Source of the DNA: a virus
Direction: 5' to 3' (one strand)
Length of the DNA stretch: 27,369 bases
IMG/VR virus record: IMGVR_UViG_3300033273_000210
Coordinates: 1 to 27,369 of that record
Position 1 is the stretch's first letter; each line of letters begins with the position of its first letter. A program made the translations under genes and the position numbers. The notes beneath the pieces are model-generated. The model was not told where the DNA came from. It worked only from the letters and a program-made list of their open reading frames with translations, and made no database searches. This document shows, in pieces, positions 7,736 to 14,506 of this stretch.

Positions 7736-7738
7736 ATA
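7731..7738 (+). promoter_or_regulatory. T4-type late promoter upstream of hsp20
   Basis: TATAAATA is an exact match to the T4 late promoter consensus recognised by gp55-RNA polymerase. It overlaps the stop codon of the methyltransferase-like gene and lies 64 bases before the hsp20 start. The gap 7736-7801 otherwise holds a strong AGGAGG ribosome site at 7790-7795. Confidence 0.6.
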
Positions 7739-7801
7739 ATTTCGGATGCGGAATAGGTCCGGTCCAAGTAACATAACCTTGCTTTAACTAGGAGGTCAAT
7801 C

Positions 7802-8305
7802 ATGACAGCACAAGGTGTAAATCATTTATTCCCACGTTCAGCGTTTGTAGGGTTTGATCATTTATTTGATGAACTCGACCGTGTCGCAAGGCATGCGAAC
7901 GATAACTATCCACCACATAACATCGTCAAGGTAGGCGATACCAAATATCTTATCGAACTGGCAGTCGCTGGTTTTGCTCGCAATGAGTTAGAGATTGAGG
8001 TAAAGGATAGATCGCTGAAGGTCAAGGGTAAACATGAAAATCGAGGTAGAGAATATATTCATAAGAATATCTCAACCAAAAAGTTTGAAAAAACATTTCG
8101 TTTGTCTGAGTATGTTCAGGTAAATGGAGCAGATCTTACGGATGGCATTCTTGCCATTGAATTGGAAGTTGTAATCCCAGAAGAAATGCGTCCTCGTACA
8201 ATTGAAATCAATTCGCGAGGAGTCACACATGACAACAGCAACACACTTACCGGAGAATCGCAGAGCGAGTTTCTCACTGAAAAAGGCCATAGCGCCCGTT
8301 ACTAA
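7802..8305 (+). CDS. Hsp20 family small heat-shock chaperone
   Basis: A 167-residue alpha-crystallin protein. The core spans about residues 40-135: KYLIELAVAGFARNELEIEV, LKVKGKHENRGREYIHKNIS, FEKTFRLSEYVQV, then ADLTDGILAIELEVVIPEE, the classic strand order. It should bind unfolding proteins without ATP. Small Hsp20s are frequent in marine T4-type phages and may aid capsid assembly or host proteostasis. AGGAGG seven bases before ATG and an upstream late promoter suggest high late expression. The last 26 or so residues overlap the next gene by 77 bases and look unlike the family, so the C-terminus is phage-specific. Confidence 0.92.
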   Translation: MTAQGVNHLFPRSAFVGFDHLFDELDRVARHANDNYPPHNIVKVGDTKYLIELAVAGFARNELEIEVKDRSLKVKGKHENRGREYIHKNISTKKFEKTFRLSEYVQVNGADLTDGILAIELEVVIPEEMRPRTIEINSRGVTHDNSNTLTGESQSEFLTEKGHSARY

Positions 8306-8471
8306 CTTCATCGTTCGTATCTTTGATGCGCTCGTAGAAGCCCGTCGCCTCCAGGCGGCAATGGAAACGGCACAACATCTGAAAGCTCATAACAGAGATT
8401 ACAGAAACGTGTCGCTAGGTGACATTGTCAGAGAAATTATGAAAGACACTGACACCAAAGGAAAGGAGTAA
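8229..8471 (+). CDS. 80-residue helical protein overlapping hsp20, unknown function
   Basis: GAGGAG at 8217-8222 lies six bases before this ATG, so 8229 is preferred over the longer frame from 8202. An amphipathic helix (NFIVRIFDALVEARRLQAAM, residues 26-45) is followed by a basic stretch and SLGDIVREIM. The Arg-rich helix plus a 'sl-DI-re' end vaguely recalls DUF1127-type small proteins, but I would not assign it. The gene begins inside hsp20 in another frame, giving an unusually long overlap. Confidence 0.55.
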   Translation: MTTATHLPENRRASFSLKKAIAPVTNFIVRIFDALVEARRLQAAMETAQHLKAHNRDYRNVSLGDIVREIMKDTDTKGKE

Positions 8472-8492
8472 TTCAAGTCAGGTTTGGTAGTT

Positions 8493-8600
8493 ATGGTACT
8501 ACTAGCTGGATTCGGAATTGCCGAAGTTAGACACAAGTCTACAATAGACACACTTACACACAGAAAAGGAAACTATTATGTCGAACAAAAATCCATTTGA
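8493..8600 (+). CDS. Possible 35-residue hydrophobic micro-protein
   Basis: After the previous stop the same frame stays open to TGA at 8598-8600. MVLLAGFGIAEVRHKSTID would be a short hydrophobic start with a basic tail; TTG 8484 is an alternative start. AGGAG at 8464-8468 is rather far upstream. It overlaps the next gene by 23 bases. Weak evidence; this could be non-coding leader instead. Confidence 0.25.
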   Translation: MVLLAGFGIAEVRHKSTIDTLTHRKGNYYVEQKSI

Positions 8601-8799
8601 AATCCGTACTGAAATGCTTCAGCTAGCAAAAGACTACATGGATACTCAGTATCACATGAATGTTGAATTTGCTACAAAGGCATTAGAGACTGGTAGAAAA
8701 TCTGTTGAAGAAGTACAAGAAATGTACAAGATGTATTCAATGGAAGATCTAATGGAAAAAGCAAGAGAAATGTATTCTTTTGTTTCAAAGAAAGACTAA
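8578..8799 (+). CDS. Small helical protein of conserved phage type, unknown function
   Basis: A 73-residue protein with NPFEIRTEMLQLAKDYMD near the N-terminus, rich in Met, Glu and Lys and almost wholly helical. From memory, short 'NPFEIR-e-L-LA-dy' proteins occur widely in marine T4-type phages without known role (unverified). AAGGAA at 8567-8572 is the ribosome site. A strong terminator follows seven bases after its stop. Confidence 0.7.
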   Translation: MSNKNPFEIRTEMLQLAKDYMDTQYHMNVEFATKALETGRKSVEEVQEMYKMYSMEDLMEKAREMYSFVSKKD

Positions 8800-8805
8800 T
8801 TGATC

Positions 8806-8829
8806 GGAGTCCTTCGGGACTCCTTTCTT
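8806..8829 (+). terminator. Rho-independent terminator with UUCG tetraloop
   Basis: GGAGTCC (8806-8812) pairs with GGACTCC (8817-8823) around TTCG, forming the extra-stable C(UUCG)G loop, followed by TTTCTT. It ends the hsp20 unit. The next gene starts 13 bases later. Confidence 0.8.
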
Positions 8830-8841
8830 ATAGGAGACAAC

Positions 8842-9306
8842 ATGCAACTAAGTAAAAATTTCACGATGGCTGAGTTCACAAAGTCACAGACTGCAGAGCG
8901 TAAAGGCATCGACAATACTCCGGAAGGAGATCATCTTGAAGCAGCTAAAGCACTTTTCGAAAATGTGGTCCAACCTGTACGAGACTTTTTTGGACCGACT
9001 GTACTTAATTCAGGTTACCGTTCCCCTGAGCTCAACGCAGCGGTTGGCGGCTCTTCTACTTCGCAACATTGTAAAGGTGAAGCGGCAGACATTGAAGTTC
9101 CAGGCGTACCTAATGCGGAACTGGCTGAATGGATCCGGGATAATTTGGATTTCGATCAGCTCATTCTGGAGTTCTATACTCCGGGTATCCCTGATTCTGG
9201 CTGGGTGCATGTTAGCTATAAAGCTGATGGGGATAATCGTAAGTCTATTTTGACTGCATCTCGTGTCGACGGAAAGACACAGTATAGCGAAGGAATCAAT
9301 GCTTAA
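8842..9306 (+). CDS. M15-family peptidase, candidate endolysin
   Basis: A 154-residue zinc peptidase related to D-Ala-D-Ala carboxypeptidases (peptidase M15A group). SGYRSPELNAAVGG at 57-70, then HCKGEAAD with zinc ligands His76 and Asp83, and WVHVS with His123. The N-terminal LSKNFTMAEFTKSQ is usual for this group. It has no signal peptide and would need a holin for export; none is obvious beside it. A TTG at 8800 is in frame but lies upstream of the terminator, so ATG 8842 with AGGAGA is chosen. Likely role is host wall cleavage at lysis, though a virion-associated role is possible. Confidence 0.85.
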   Translation: MQLSKNFTMAEFTKSQTAERKGIDNTPEGDHLEAAKALFENVVQPVRDFFGPTVLNSGYRSPELNAAVGGSSTSQHCKGEAADIEVPGVPNAELAEWIRDNLDFDQLILEFYTPGIPDSGWVHVSYKADGDNRKSILTASRVDGKTQYSEGINA

Positions 9307-9433
9307 GGACAAAGCACGAAACATTTGGCTAAAGCTATTGAAGGCTGAGGCCAAACATCGTACTAAGAAAATTCAAAAACATGAACAGCGATTAATTGAA
9401 ATCGAATTGGAGATGAAAAAGAATGGCAGCTAA
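9299..9433 (+). CDS. 44-residue basic helical micro-protein
   Basis: Starts eight bases before the end of the M15 peptidase with AAGGA at 9290-9294 as ribosome site. The product (MLKDKARNIWLKLLKAEAKH and so on) is Lys/Arg/Glu-rich and forms one long amphipathic helix or coiled coil. It overlaps the next ORF by 11 bases. No family is recognised. A lysis accessory role is possible by position only. Confidence 0.55.
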   Translation: MLKDKARNIWLKLLKAEAKHRTKKIQKHEQRLIEIELEMKKNGS

Positions 9434-9566
9434 AAGTTCTATGGGTGTCGCATGGCGTCCAGAATCTTTTAAAAAGGGTACTTCTATTGGTAGAGGTACA
9501 TTAAAAACTTCTTCTATGAATAAAACAAAGAAGAGATCACACAAGGCATATAGAGGACAAGGATAA
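9423..9566 (+). CDS. 47-residue very basic phage micro-protein
   Basis: A Lys/Arg/Ser/Gly-rich protein: WRPESFKKGTSIGRGTLKTS, then KKRSHKAYRGQG at the end. It overlaps both neighbours (start in the previous gene, TAATG into the peroxiredoxin gene), which argues for translation. From memory, small 'TSIG--------K-R-yKkYRGQG' proteins are widely kept in T4-type marine phages (unverified). The charge suggests nucleic acid or ribosome binding. Function unknown. Confidence 0.6.
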   Translation: MAAKSSMGVAWRPESFKKGTSIGRGTLKTSSMNKTKKRSHKAYRGQG

Positions 9567-10096
9567 TGGAAGGCAGAACAATTCCTGCCGTGACTTTCAA
9601 GAAGAGAGTCCGTGATGAATCTATCGGAGGGGACAACCCATTCAAATGGGTAGACGTAACAACAAAAGATATTTTCCTAGGCAATCGTGTCGTAGTATTT
9701 GCACTACCGGGTGCGTATACACCCACTTGCTCTACTTATCAAGTGCCGGGTTTTGTGCAGCATCACGAAGCTATCAAAGCACTTGGTGTGGATGATATCT
9801 ATGTTCTATCAGTTAACGATACTTTTGTCATGCGCAAGTGGATGCTAGAGCAGGATTGTGCTGGTAAAATCGACTTCATTCCAGATGGTAACTGTGAGTT
9901 TACTAAACAAATGGGCATGGACTTAGATATGTCAGCCGTTGGTTTTGGTAAGCGTTCACGCAGATATGCTATGGTTGTAGATAACGGTGTTATTGAAAAA
10001 ATGATGGCAGAACCAGATGCAACTGAAGACGATCCAGATCCATATGGTGTATCATCACCAGAGTCTGTAATGGAGTATCTTAACAGTGTCAAGTAA
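9566..10096 (+). CDS. Peroxiredoxin (Prx5-like)
   Basis: Thiol peroxidase reducing H2O2 and organic peroxides. PGAYTPTCS carries the peroxidatic Cys55 with the conserved Pro and Thr around it; VLSVNDTFVMRKW and MGMDLDMSAVGFGKRSRRYAMVVDNGVI follow the Prx5 pattern. Length is 176 residues, usual for the family. The recycling partner could be host glutathione or thioredoxin, or the phage glutaredoxin at 3855. It is a host-derived auxiliary gene, probably guarding against oxidative stress during infection. The ribosome site is within the upstream micro-gene. Confidence 0.9.
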   Translation: MEGRTIPAVTFKKRVRDESIGGDNPFKWVDVTTKDIFLGNRVVVFALPGAYTPTCSTYQVPGFVQHHEAIKALGVDDIYVLSVNDTFVMRKWMLEQDCAGKIDFIPDGNCEFTKQMGMDLDMSAVGFGKRSRRYAMVVDNGVIEKMMAEPDATEDDPDPYGVSSPESVMEYLNSVK

Positions 10097-10256
10097 ATGG
10101 CATGGCGGGAAGGGGAGCGATCCCCGTCCTGTTGATCCTAAAAAGTTCTCTAAGAACTGGGATGAGGTGTTTAAGAAGCACGATAAGTGTGGAACGCCTG
10201 AATGTTGTGGAGAATGCGATACTTCTCTTAAAACAAAAAACCTAATGAAATCATAA
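10086..10256 (+). CDS. 56-residue Cys-rich micro-protein
   Basis: Starts with GTG inside the end of the peroxiredoxin gene, with GGAG at 10072-10075. The N-terminus SSKWHGGKGSDPRPVDPKKF and KNWDEVF match, from memory, a micro-protein widely kept in T4-type marine phages (HGGKGS...nWd-iF). The C-terminal half carries CGTPECCGEC, four cysteines in ten residues, which could bind metal. Function unknown. A late-type promoter and a hairpin follow. Confidence 0.65.
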   Translation: MSSKWHGGKGSDPRPVDPKKFSKNWDEVFKKHDKCGTPECCGECDTSLKTKNLMKS

Positions 10257-10266
10257 CATTCCAAAC

Positions 10267-10274
10267 GATAAATA
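10267..10274 (+). promoter_or_regulatory. Possible late promoter upstream of pstS
   Basis: GATAAATA differs by one base from the TATAAATA late consensus and lies 65 bases before the pstS start. No sigma70-like -35/-10 pair or Pho box is seen here, so late expression is the best guess. Confidence 0.35.
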
Positions 10275-10279
10275 ATATT

Positions 10280-10301
10280 GAGGGGCACGGCAATGCCCCT
10301 C
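10280..10301 (+). terminator. Hairpin between the micro-gene and pstS
   Basis: GAGGGGCA (10280-10287) pairs with TGCCCCTC (10294-10301), an eight-base stem with a six-base loop, followed by TTATG. The T-tract is weak. It could end the peroxiredoxin unit or form a leader structure just downstream of the late-type promoter. Confidence 0.55.
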
Positions 10302-10338
10302 TTATGTAATCAATATTAACTCACAAGAGGAACTTACT

Positions 10339-11367
10339 GTGAAAAAACTGATCACAGGTTTATTTATATGTGCACTTAGTGCTTCTGTCTCAGCCAGAGA
10401 TTATATTTCAATCGCTGGTTCATCAACTGTCCTTCCATTTGCAACAATCGTTGCTGAACGTCTCGGCCGAGGCATCAATCAGAAAACTCCTGTCGTAGAA
10501 TCCGGTGGATCATCTGTCGGTAAGAAAGGAGTATGCGATGGTATAGGTACTCAGTTTATCGATATCGGTAATGCATCTTCACGGATGAAGCCAAAAGAAT
10601 TAGAATACTGCGCAAAGAACGGAGTATCACTCACAGAAATTAAAGTTGGTTATGACGGCATCGTCTTGGCTAACTCTAAGCAAGCACCTCAACTGTCTAT
10701 CTCACTTTATGACCTTGGTAAAGCATTGACAGCTAAAGTACCAGTTAATGGTGAAATGATAGATAATCCATATAAGACTTGGAAGGATGTAAATCCAGAA
10801 CTTCCAGATCTTCCAATCCGTGTCATGGGACCACCAACCACATCTGGTACTCGTGCATCATTTGTAGAAATTGTTAATCAAAAGGCATATTGTAAAAAAG
10901 ATGCTGAGGTAAAAGCAATTGGATATAAGGCTAAGAAGTGTCGTGCAATGCGAACTGATGGTGCTTATATCGAAGCAGGTGAGCAGGATAACCTGATTGT
11001 ACAGAAACTACAAGAAGATCCAAATGCGTTTGGTATCTTTGGATTCTCATACCTTGATCAGAACTCTGATACAATTCAAGGTGCTAAGTTGTCTGGTGTA
11101 GTACCAACATTTGAATCAATCGCTGAAGGTAAATACAAAGCATCTCGTGCATTGTACTTCTATGTGAAGCATTCCCATGTGGGTGTTGTTCCAGGTATTC
11201 AAGAATACATGGAAGAGTGGACAAAGCACTGGGATGAAGATGGAATCTTGGCTGATGCTGGTATGATTCCTATGCCTGAAGCCGAGCGTGAAGAAATGAA
11301 AGAAAGAATGTCAACACTTGTTACGTTGACTGAAAATGATTTAGTGAATAAGGTTGCAGCAAAATAA
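10339..11367 (+). CDS. pstS: PstS-like periplasmic phosphate-binding protein
   Basis: A 342-residue solute-binding protein. A signal peptide covers about residues 1-19 (basic MKK, hydrophobic core, SVSA cleavage site). SIAGSSTVLPFATIVAE at the mature N-terminus, ESGGSSVGKKGVCDG and PPTTSGTRASF form the phosphate-binding loops of PstS. It would capture phosphate in the host periplasm for the host PstCAB transporter. Phage pstS genes are known from marine T4-type phages and are host-derived. GTG start with AAGAGGAA at 10325-10332. No Pho box is recognised upstream. Confidence 0.9.
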   Translation: MKKLITGLFICALSASVSARDYISIAGSSTVLPFATIVAERLGRGINQKTPVVESGGSSVGKKGVCDGIGTQFIDIGNASSRMKPKELEYCAKNGVSLTEIKVGYDGIVLANSKQAPQLSISLYDLGKALTAKVPVNGEMIDNPYKTWKDVNPELPDLPIRVMGPPTTSGTRASFVEIVNQKAYCKKDAEVKAIGYKAKKCRAMRTDGAYIEAGEQDNLIVQKLQEDPNAFGIFGFSYLDQNSDTIQGAKLSGVVPTFESIAEGKYKASRALYFYVKHSHVGVVPGIQEYMEEWTKHWDEDGILADAGMIPMPEAEREEMKERMSTLVTLTENDLVNKVAAK

Positions 11368-11397
11368 TTGTACTTTTGCTTAAATTTGATGTATAAT
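11368..11397 (+). promoter_or_regulatory. Sigma70-like promoter for DNA polymerase
   Basis: TTGTAC (11368-11373) and TATAAT (11392-11397) with an 18-base spacer, in the gap right after pstS and 24 bases before the gp43 start. ATGGAGAA at 11409-11416 is the ribosome site. Confidence 0.6.
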
Positions 11398-11420
11398 ACC
11401 TTATTCATTATGGAGAAACT

Positions 11421-13862
11421 ATGCCCTTTTATACATCAGTTGTTCGTTATGCAAATCAAATGTTCTATCGCGGATACTCCGACAAGGGTGTCCGCGTTGA
11501 ACGCAAAGACAAATTCAAACCTACCCTTTATGTTCCATCCAAAGAATACACCGGATGGACAGCACTTGATGGAACAGATGTAGATTCCATTCAATTTGAT
11601 TCTATGCGTGATGCCAAGAACCACATCGAAATGTATCGTGATGTGGCTGGATATAAAATGTATGGCGCAAAGAATTATATCCACCAATATATCACAGAAA
11701 AGTTTCCGAATGAGATTCGCTTTGACCGTGATATGATCAACGTCCTGACAATCGATATTGAGACTGCATACGAAGATGGATTCCCTGAACCATCCAAGGC
11801 GGATCAAGAGGTTCTATCGATTACTGTTAAATCCAGTAAAGATGATTACTATCGTGTCTGGGGTTACGGTGACTTTGATACAGAGAAAGCACTGATTCAG
11901 CCAATGCATTTTATCAAATGTGAATCTGAGTTTGACCTGCTTGCAAAGTTCCTTGAGTATTGGAATAATCCTGTTCACAGTCCAGATGTTGTGACAGGCT
12001 GGAACATTCGGTTCTTTGATATTCCATACCTCATCAACCGTACTGCCAAGATTGTTGGCCTAGAAGCTGTCAAAAAATATTCACCGTGGGGTCTGATTGA
12101 TTATAAAGAGATCGCAGTCCGCGGCCGTACACAAGATTCATATGATATCAAAGGTATCAATCAACTTGACTATCTAGAACTCTTCCAAAAGTTTGGTTAT
12201 TCTTACGGTGCACAAGAATCGTACAAGCTTGACCACATTGCTCATGTAGTTCTCGGTGAAAAGAAACTTTCCTTTGAAGAACATGGCTCATTACGTAATC
12301 TGTATACTGAAGACTATCAACGGTATATCGACTATAACATGAAGGATGTGCAGCTTGTCGAACGTCTTGAAGATAAGATGGGACTGATTACTCTGGCTAT
12401 GACTATAGCATACAAAGGTGGTGTCAACTATCAGGATACAATGGGTACCACTGCGATCTGGGAATCAATCATCTATCGTAAGCTTCTGACATTACGTAAG
12501 GTTCCACCATTCGATATCAAACCTGCAGGCAAAACTACATTTGCCGGTGGTTATGTCAAAGAACCTCAGGTCGGATTACATGATTGGGTAGTGTCATTTG
12601 ACTTAAACTCTCTGTATCCAAATATTATCGTTCAGTGGAATATGTCACCTGAAACTCTGATAGATACACAGTCAGACGATGCAACGTGTGCAGCAAACGG
12701 CTCGTTCTATCGCAAAGACAAAGAAGGTGTTATTCCAAACATTATTGTAGACTATTACGAGGAGCGATCAAGCGTCAAGAAGATGATGCTTGCGTCACAA
12801 CAAGAATATGAAAAGAATAAATCTTATGAGCTTGAGAAGGAGATTAATCAACTTGAGAACAGGCAGATGGCCCTCAAAATTCTTCTTAACTCTCTCTATG
12901 GTGCTCTTGGGAATCAGTACTTTAAATATTTTGATCTCCGCTTAGCAGAAGGTGTTACACTGACCGGTCAACGGGTAATTCAGTGGGCTGAGTCAGCGAT
13001 CAATGATGAGATGAATAAACTCTTGAAGACGGATAAAGACTATGTTATTGCAATCGATACTGATTCTCTTTATGTTGATTTTGGTAGCTTCGTTAAGCAC
13101 TTTAATCCCAAGGATCCTGTTGCATTTTTGGATGAAGCATGTAGAAACCACTTCGAAAAGATCTTAGAGAAAGCTTACGATAAGCTATTCCATAACATGA
13201 ACTGTTACAAGAAACGTATGGTCATGGCAAGGGAAGTGATTGCTGATCGTGGTATTTGGACAGCAAAGAAACGTTACATTCTCAATGTCCACAACTCAGA
13301 AGGTGTACAATATGCAGAGCCGAAACTTAAGATCATGGGCATTGAGGCGATCAAGTCGTCTACTCCGGCAGTCTGTCGAGATGCGCTCAAATCCATGTTC
13401 AAAGTTATTGTCCGAGGTAGCGAGACTGAGACACAAGATGCTATCGCAAAGTTTAAAGCAGTATTTAAATCACTGTCGCCAGAAGAAGTATCCTTTCCCC
13501 GTGGAGTATCGGAACTTAATAAGTGGACCGACCGCAAGACGATTTATACCAAAGGCACTCCGATCCACGTACGGGGTGCATTACTCTATAACAACCAGAT
13601 CAAGGATAAATCCTTACAAAAGAAATATGAACTCATTCAGGCTGGAGACAAAGCTAAGTTCTGTTATCTGAGAGTGCCAAACCATATTCGTGAGAATGTA
13701 ATTACTTTCCCAGAATATCTTCCACCAGAGTTGCAGCTGCATAAATACATTGACTATGATAAGCAATTTGAGAAGACATTCTTGGAACCGCTCAATTTTA
13801 TTTTAAACGCAATCGGCTGGAAAGCCGAAGAAGAAGCATCGTTGGAGGATTTCTTCGTATGA
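11421..13862 (+). CDS. 43: gp43-type DNA polymerase (family B)
   Basis: Replicative polymerase with 3'-5' proofreading. Exonuclease motifs: DIE at 112-114, VTGWNIRFFDIPYL, and YNMKDVQLVERL. Polymerase motif A is FDLNSLYPNI (Asp394), motif B KILLNSLYGALGN near 485-497 and motif C DTDS at 546-549. Length is 813 residues against 898 in T4, as in marine relatives. The last residues, ASLEDFFV, look like the clamp-binding peptide that docks on gp45. All catalytic residues are present, so it should be active. Its stop overlaps the next start (ATGA). Confidence 0.97.
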   Translation: MPFYTSVVRYANQMFYRGYSDKGVRVERKDKFKPTLYVPSKEYTGWTALDGTDVDSIQFDSMRDAKNHIEMYRDVAGYKMYGAKNYIHQYITEKFPNEIRFDRDMINVLTIDIETAYEDGFPEPSKADQEVLSITVKSSKDDYYRVWGYGDFDTEKALIQPMHFIKCESEFDLLAKFLEYWNNPVHSPDVVTGWNIRFFDIPYLINRTAKIVGLEAVKKYSPWGLIDYKEIAVRGRTQDSYDIKGINQLDYLELFQKFGYSYGAQESYKLDHIAHVVLGEKKLSFEEHGSLRNLYTEDYQRYIDYNMKDVQLVERLEDKMGLITLAMTIAYKGGVNYQDTMGTTAIWESIIYRKLLTLRKVPPFDIKPAGKTTFAGGYVKEPQVGLHDWVVSFDLNSLYPNIIVQWNMSPETLIDTQSDDATCAANGSFYRKDKEGVIPNIIVDYYEERSSVKKMMLASQQEYEKNKSYELEKEINQLENRQMALKILLNSLYGALGNQYFKYFDLRLAEGVTLTGQRVIQWAESAINDEMNKLLKTDKDYVIAIDTDSLYVDFGSFVKHFNPKDPVAFLDEACRNHFEKILEKAYDKLFHNMNCYKKRMVMAREVIADRGIWTAKKRYILNVHNSEGVQYAEPKLKIMGIEAIKSSTPAVCRDALKSMFKVIVRGSETETQDAIAKFKAVFKSLSPEEVSFPRGVSELNKWTDRKTIYTKGTPIHVRGALLYNNQIKDKSLQKKYELIQAGDKAKFCYLRVPNHIRENVITFPEYLPPELQLHKYIDYDKQFEKTFLEPLNFILNAIGWKAEEEASLEDFFV

Positions 13863-14047
13863 TTACACTTAAATGGGATTGCCCAAATATTCATGAAGAA
13901 TTTACTGCCGATCGGCAAATTGTTTTTCAAATTAAAGATGAAGCAACACTTGATGAGATGCTAGAATCATATACGCATTTCTTAAAAGCACTTGGATACC
14001 ATGTGCCTGAAAATAATTATTTACAATTTGTTGATGATGGTGTATAA
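13859..14047 (+). CDS. Small acidic protein after gp43, unknown function
   Basis: A 62-residue protein coupled to gp43 by an ATGA overlap. ITLKWDCPNIHEEF and then DEMLESYTHFLKALGYHVP give a strand-strand-helix outline; the 'l--mLe-y-hFLka-Gyh' pattern is, from memory, seen in small proteins of T4-type marine phages. Its stop codon lies within the -10 box of the next promoter. No function is proposed. Confidence 0.65.
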   Translation: MITLKWDCPNIHEEFTADRQIVFQIKDEATLDEMLESYTHFLKALGYHVPENNYLQFVDDGV

Positions 14048-14048
14048 T
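14020..14048 (+). promoter_or_regulatory. Sigma70-like promoter inside the end of a gene
   Basis: TTTACA (14020-14025) and TATAAT (14043-14048), 17-base spacer, 23 bases before the next start. The promoter is buried in the preceding coding sequence and its -10 box contains that gene's TAA stop (14045-14047). Confidence 0.65.
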
Positions 14049-14071
14049 ACCCACCTAAACGGAGAAAATTA

Positions 14072-14506
14072 ATGTCAGATAATATGGTAAAAGATATTCA
14101 CGATATGCATGCTAAGTATGGTGTGCATGAGTGGGTAAGAACAAAGATTGAATCTGGTGACACAGAATCACTTAAATCATTTCTTAGTTTTCGTATGGAT
14201 TTCATTAATGAAGAATATACTGAAACACTAAAAGCAATTTTTCATGATGAAGATCCTGAAGAGATTGTTGACGGTCTCATTGATATTATCGTTGTTGCCT
14301 TAGGTACACTCGATGCCTTTGGTGTGAATCCTCAAAAAGCTTGGGATGAAGTACATAATGCAAACATGGCAAAAGAAGTTGGCGTCAAAGCTGAACGACC
14401 AAATCCACTCGGACTACCAGATCTTGTCAAACCAAATGGATGGACAGCACCAAGTCATGACGGAAACCACGGGTATTTCCCTCACTTTGTTCAAAAGCAT
14501 ATTTGA
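14072..14506 (+). CDS. MazG-like all-alpha NTP pyrophosphohydrolase
   Basis: A 144-residue protein with the metal-binding pattern EExxE (47-51) followed by ExxD (64-67) in FINEEYTETL and PEEIVDGLIDIIVVALGTLDAF, the signature of the MazG/HisE/dimeric dUTPase superfamily. The enzyme would hydrolyse a nucleoside triphosphate to the monophosphate. Substrate is unknown: dCTP or dUTP hydrolysis would feed the dCMP genes downstream, and alarmone turnover has been proposed for phage MazG. The C-terminal 45 residues are a Pro/Gly-rich tail. CGGAGAA gives the ribosome site. It overlaps the next gene by 50 bases. Confidence 0.75.
   Translation: MSDNMVKDIHDMHAKYGVHEWVRTKIESGDTESLKSFLSFRMDFINEEYTETLKAIFHDEDPEEIVDGLIDIIVVALGTLDAFGVNPQKAWDEVHNANMAKEVGVKAERPNPLGLPDLVKPNGWTAPSHDGNHGYFPHFVQKHI

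Noticed and set aside
7780-7788. TTGCTTTAA before hsp20 resembling a MotA box
   Set aside because: No -10 hexamer follows before the ribosome site and start codon.
11375-11383. TTTGCTTAA before gp43 resembling a T4 MotA box (middle promoter)
   Set aside because: It ends only eight bases before the -10 box, whereas MotA boxes sit about 11-13 bases away; the TTGTAC/TATAAT pair explains the promoter better.
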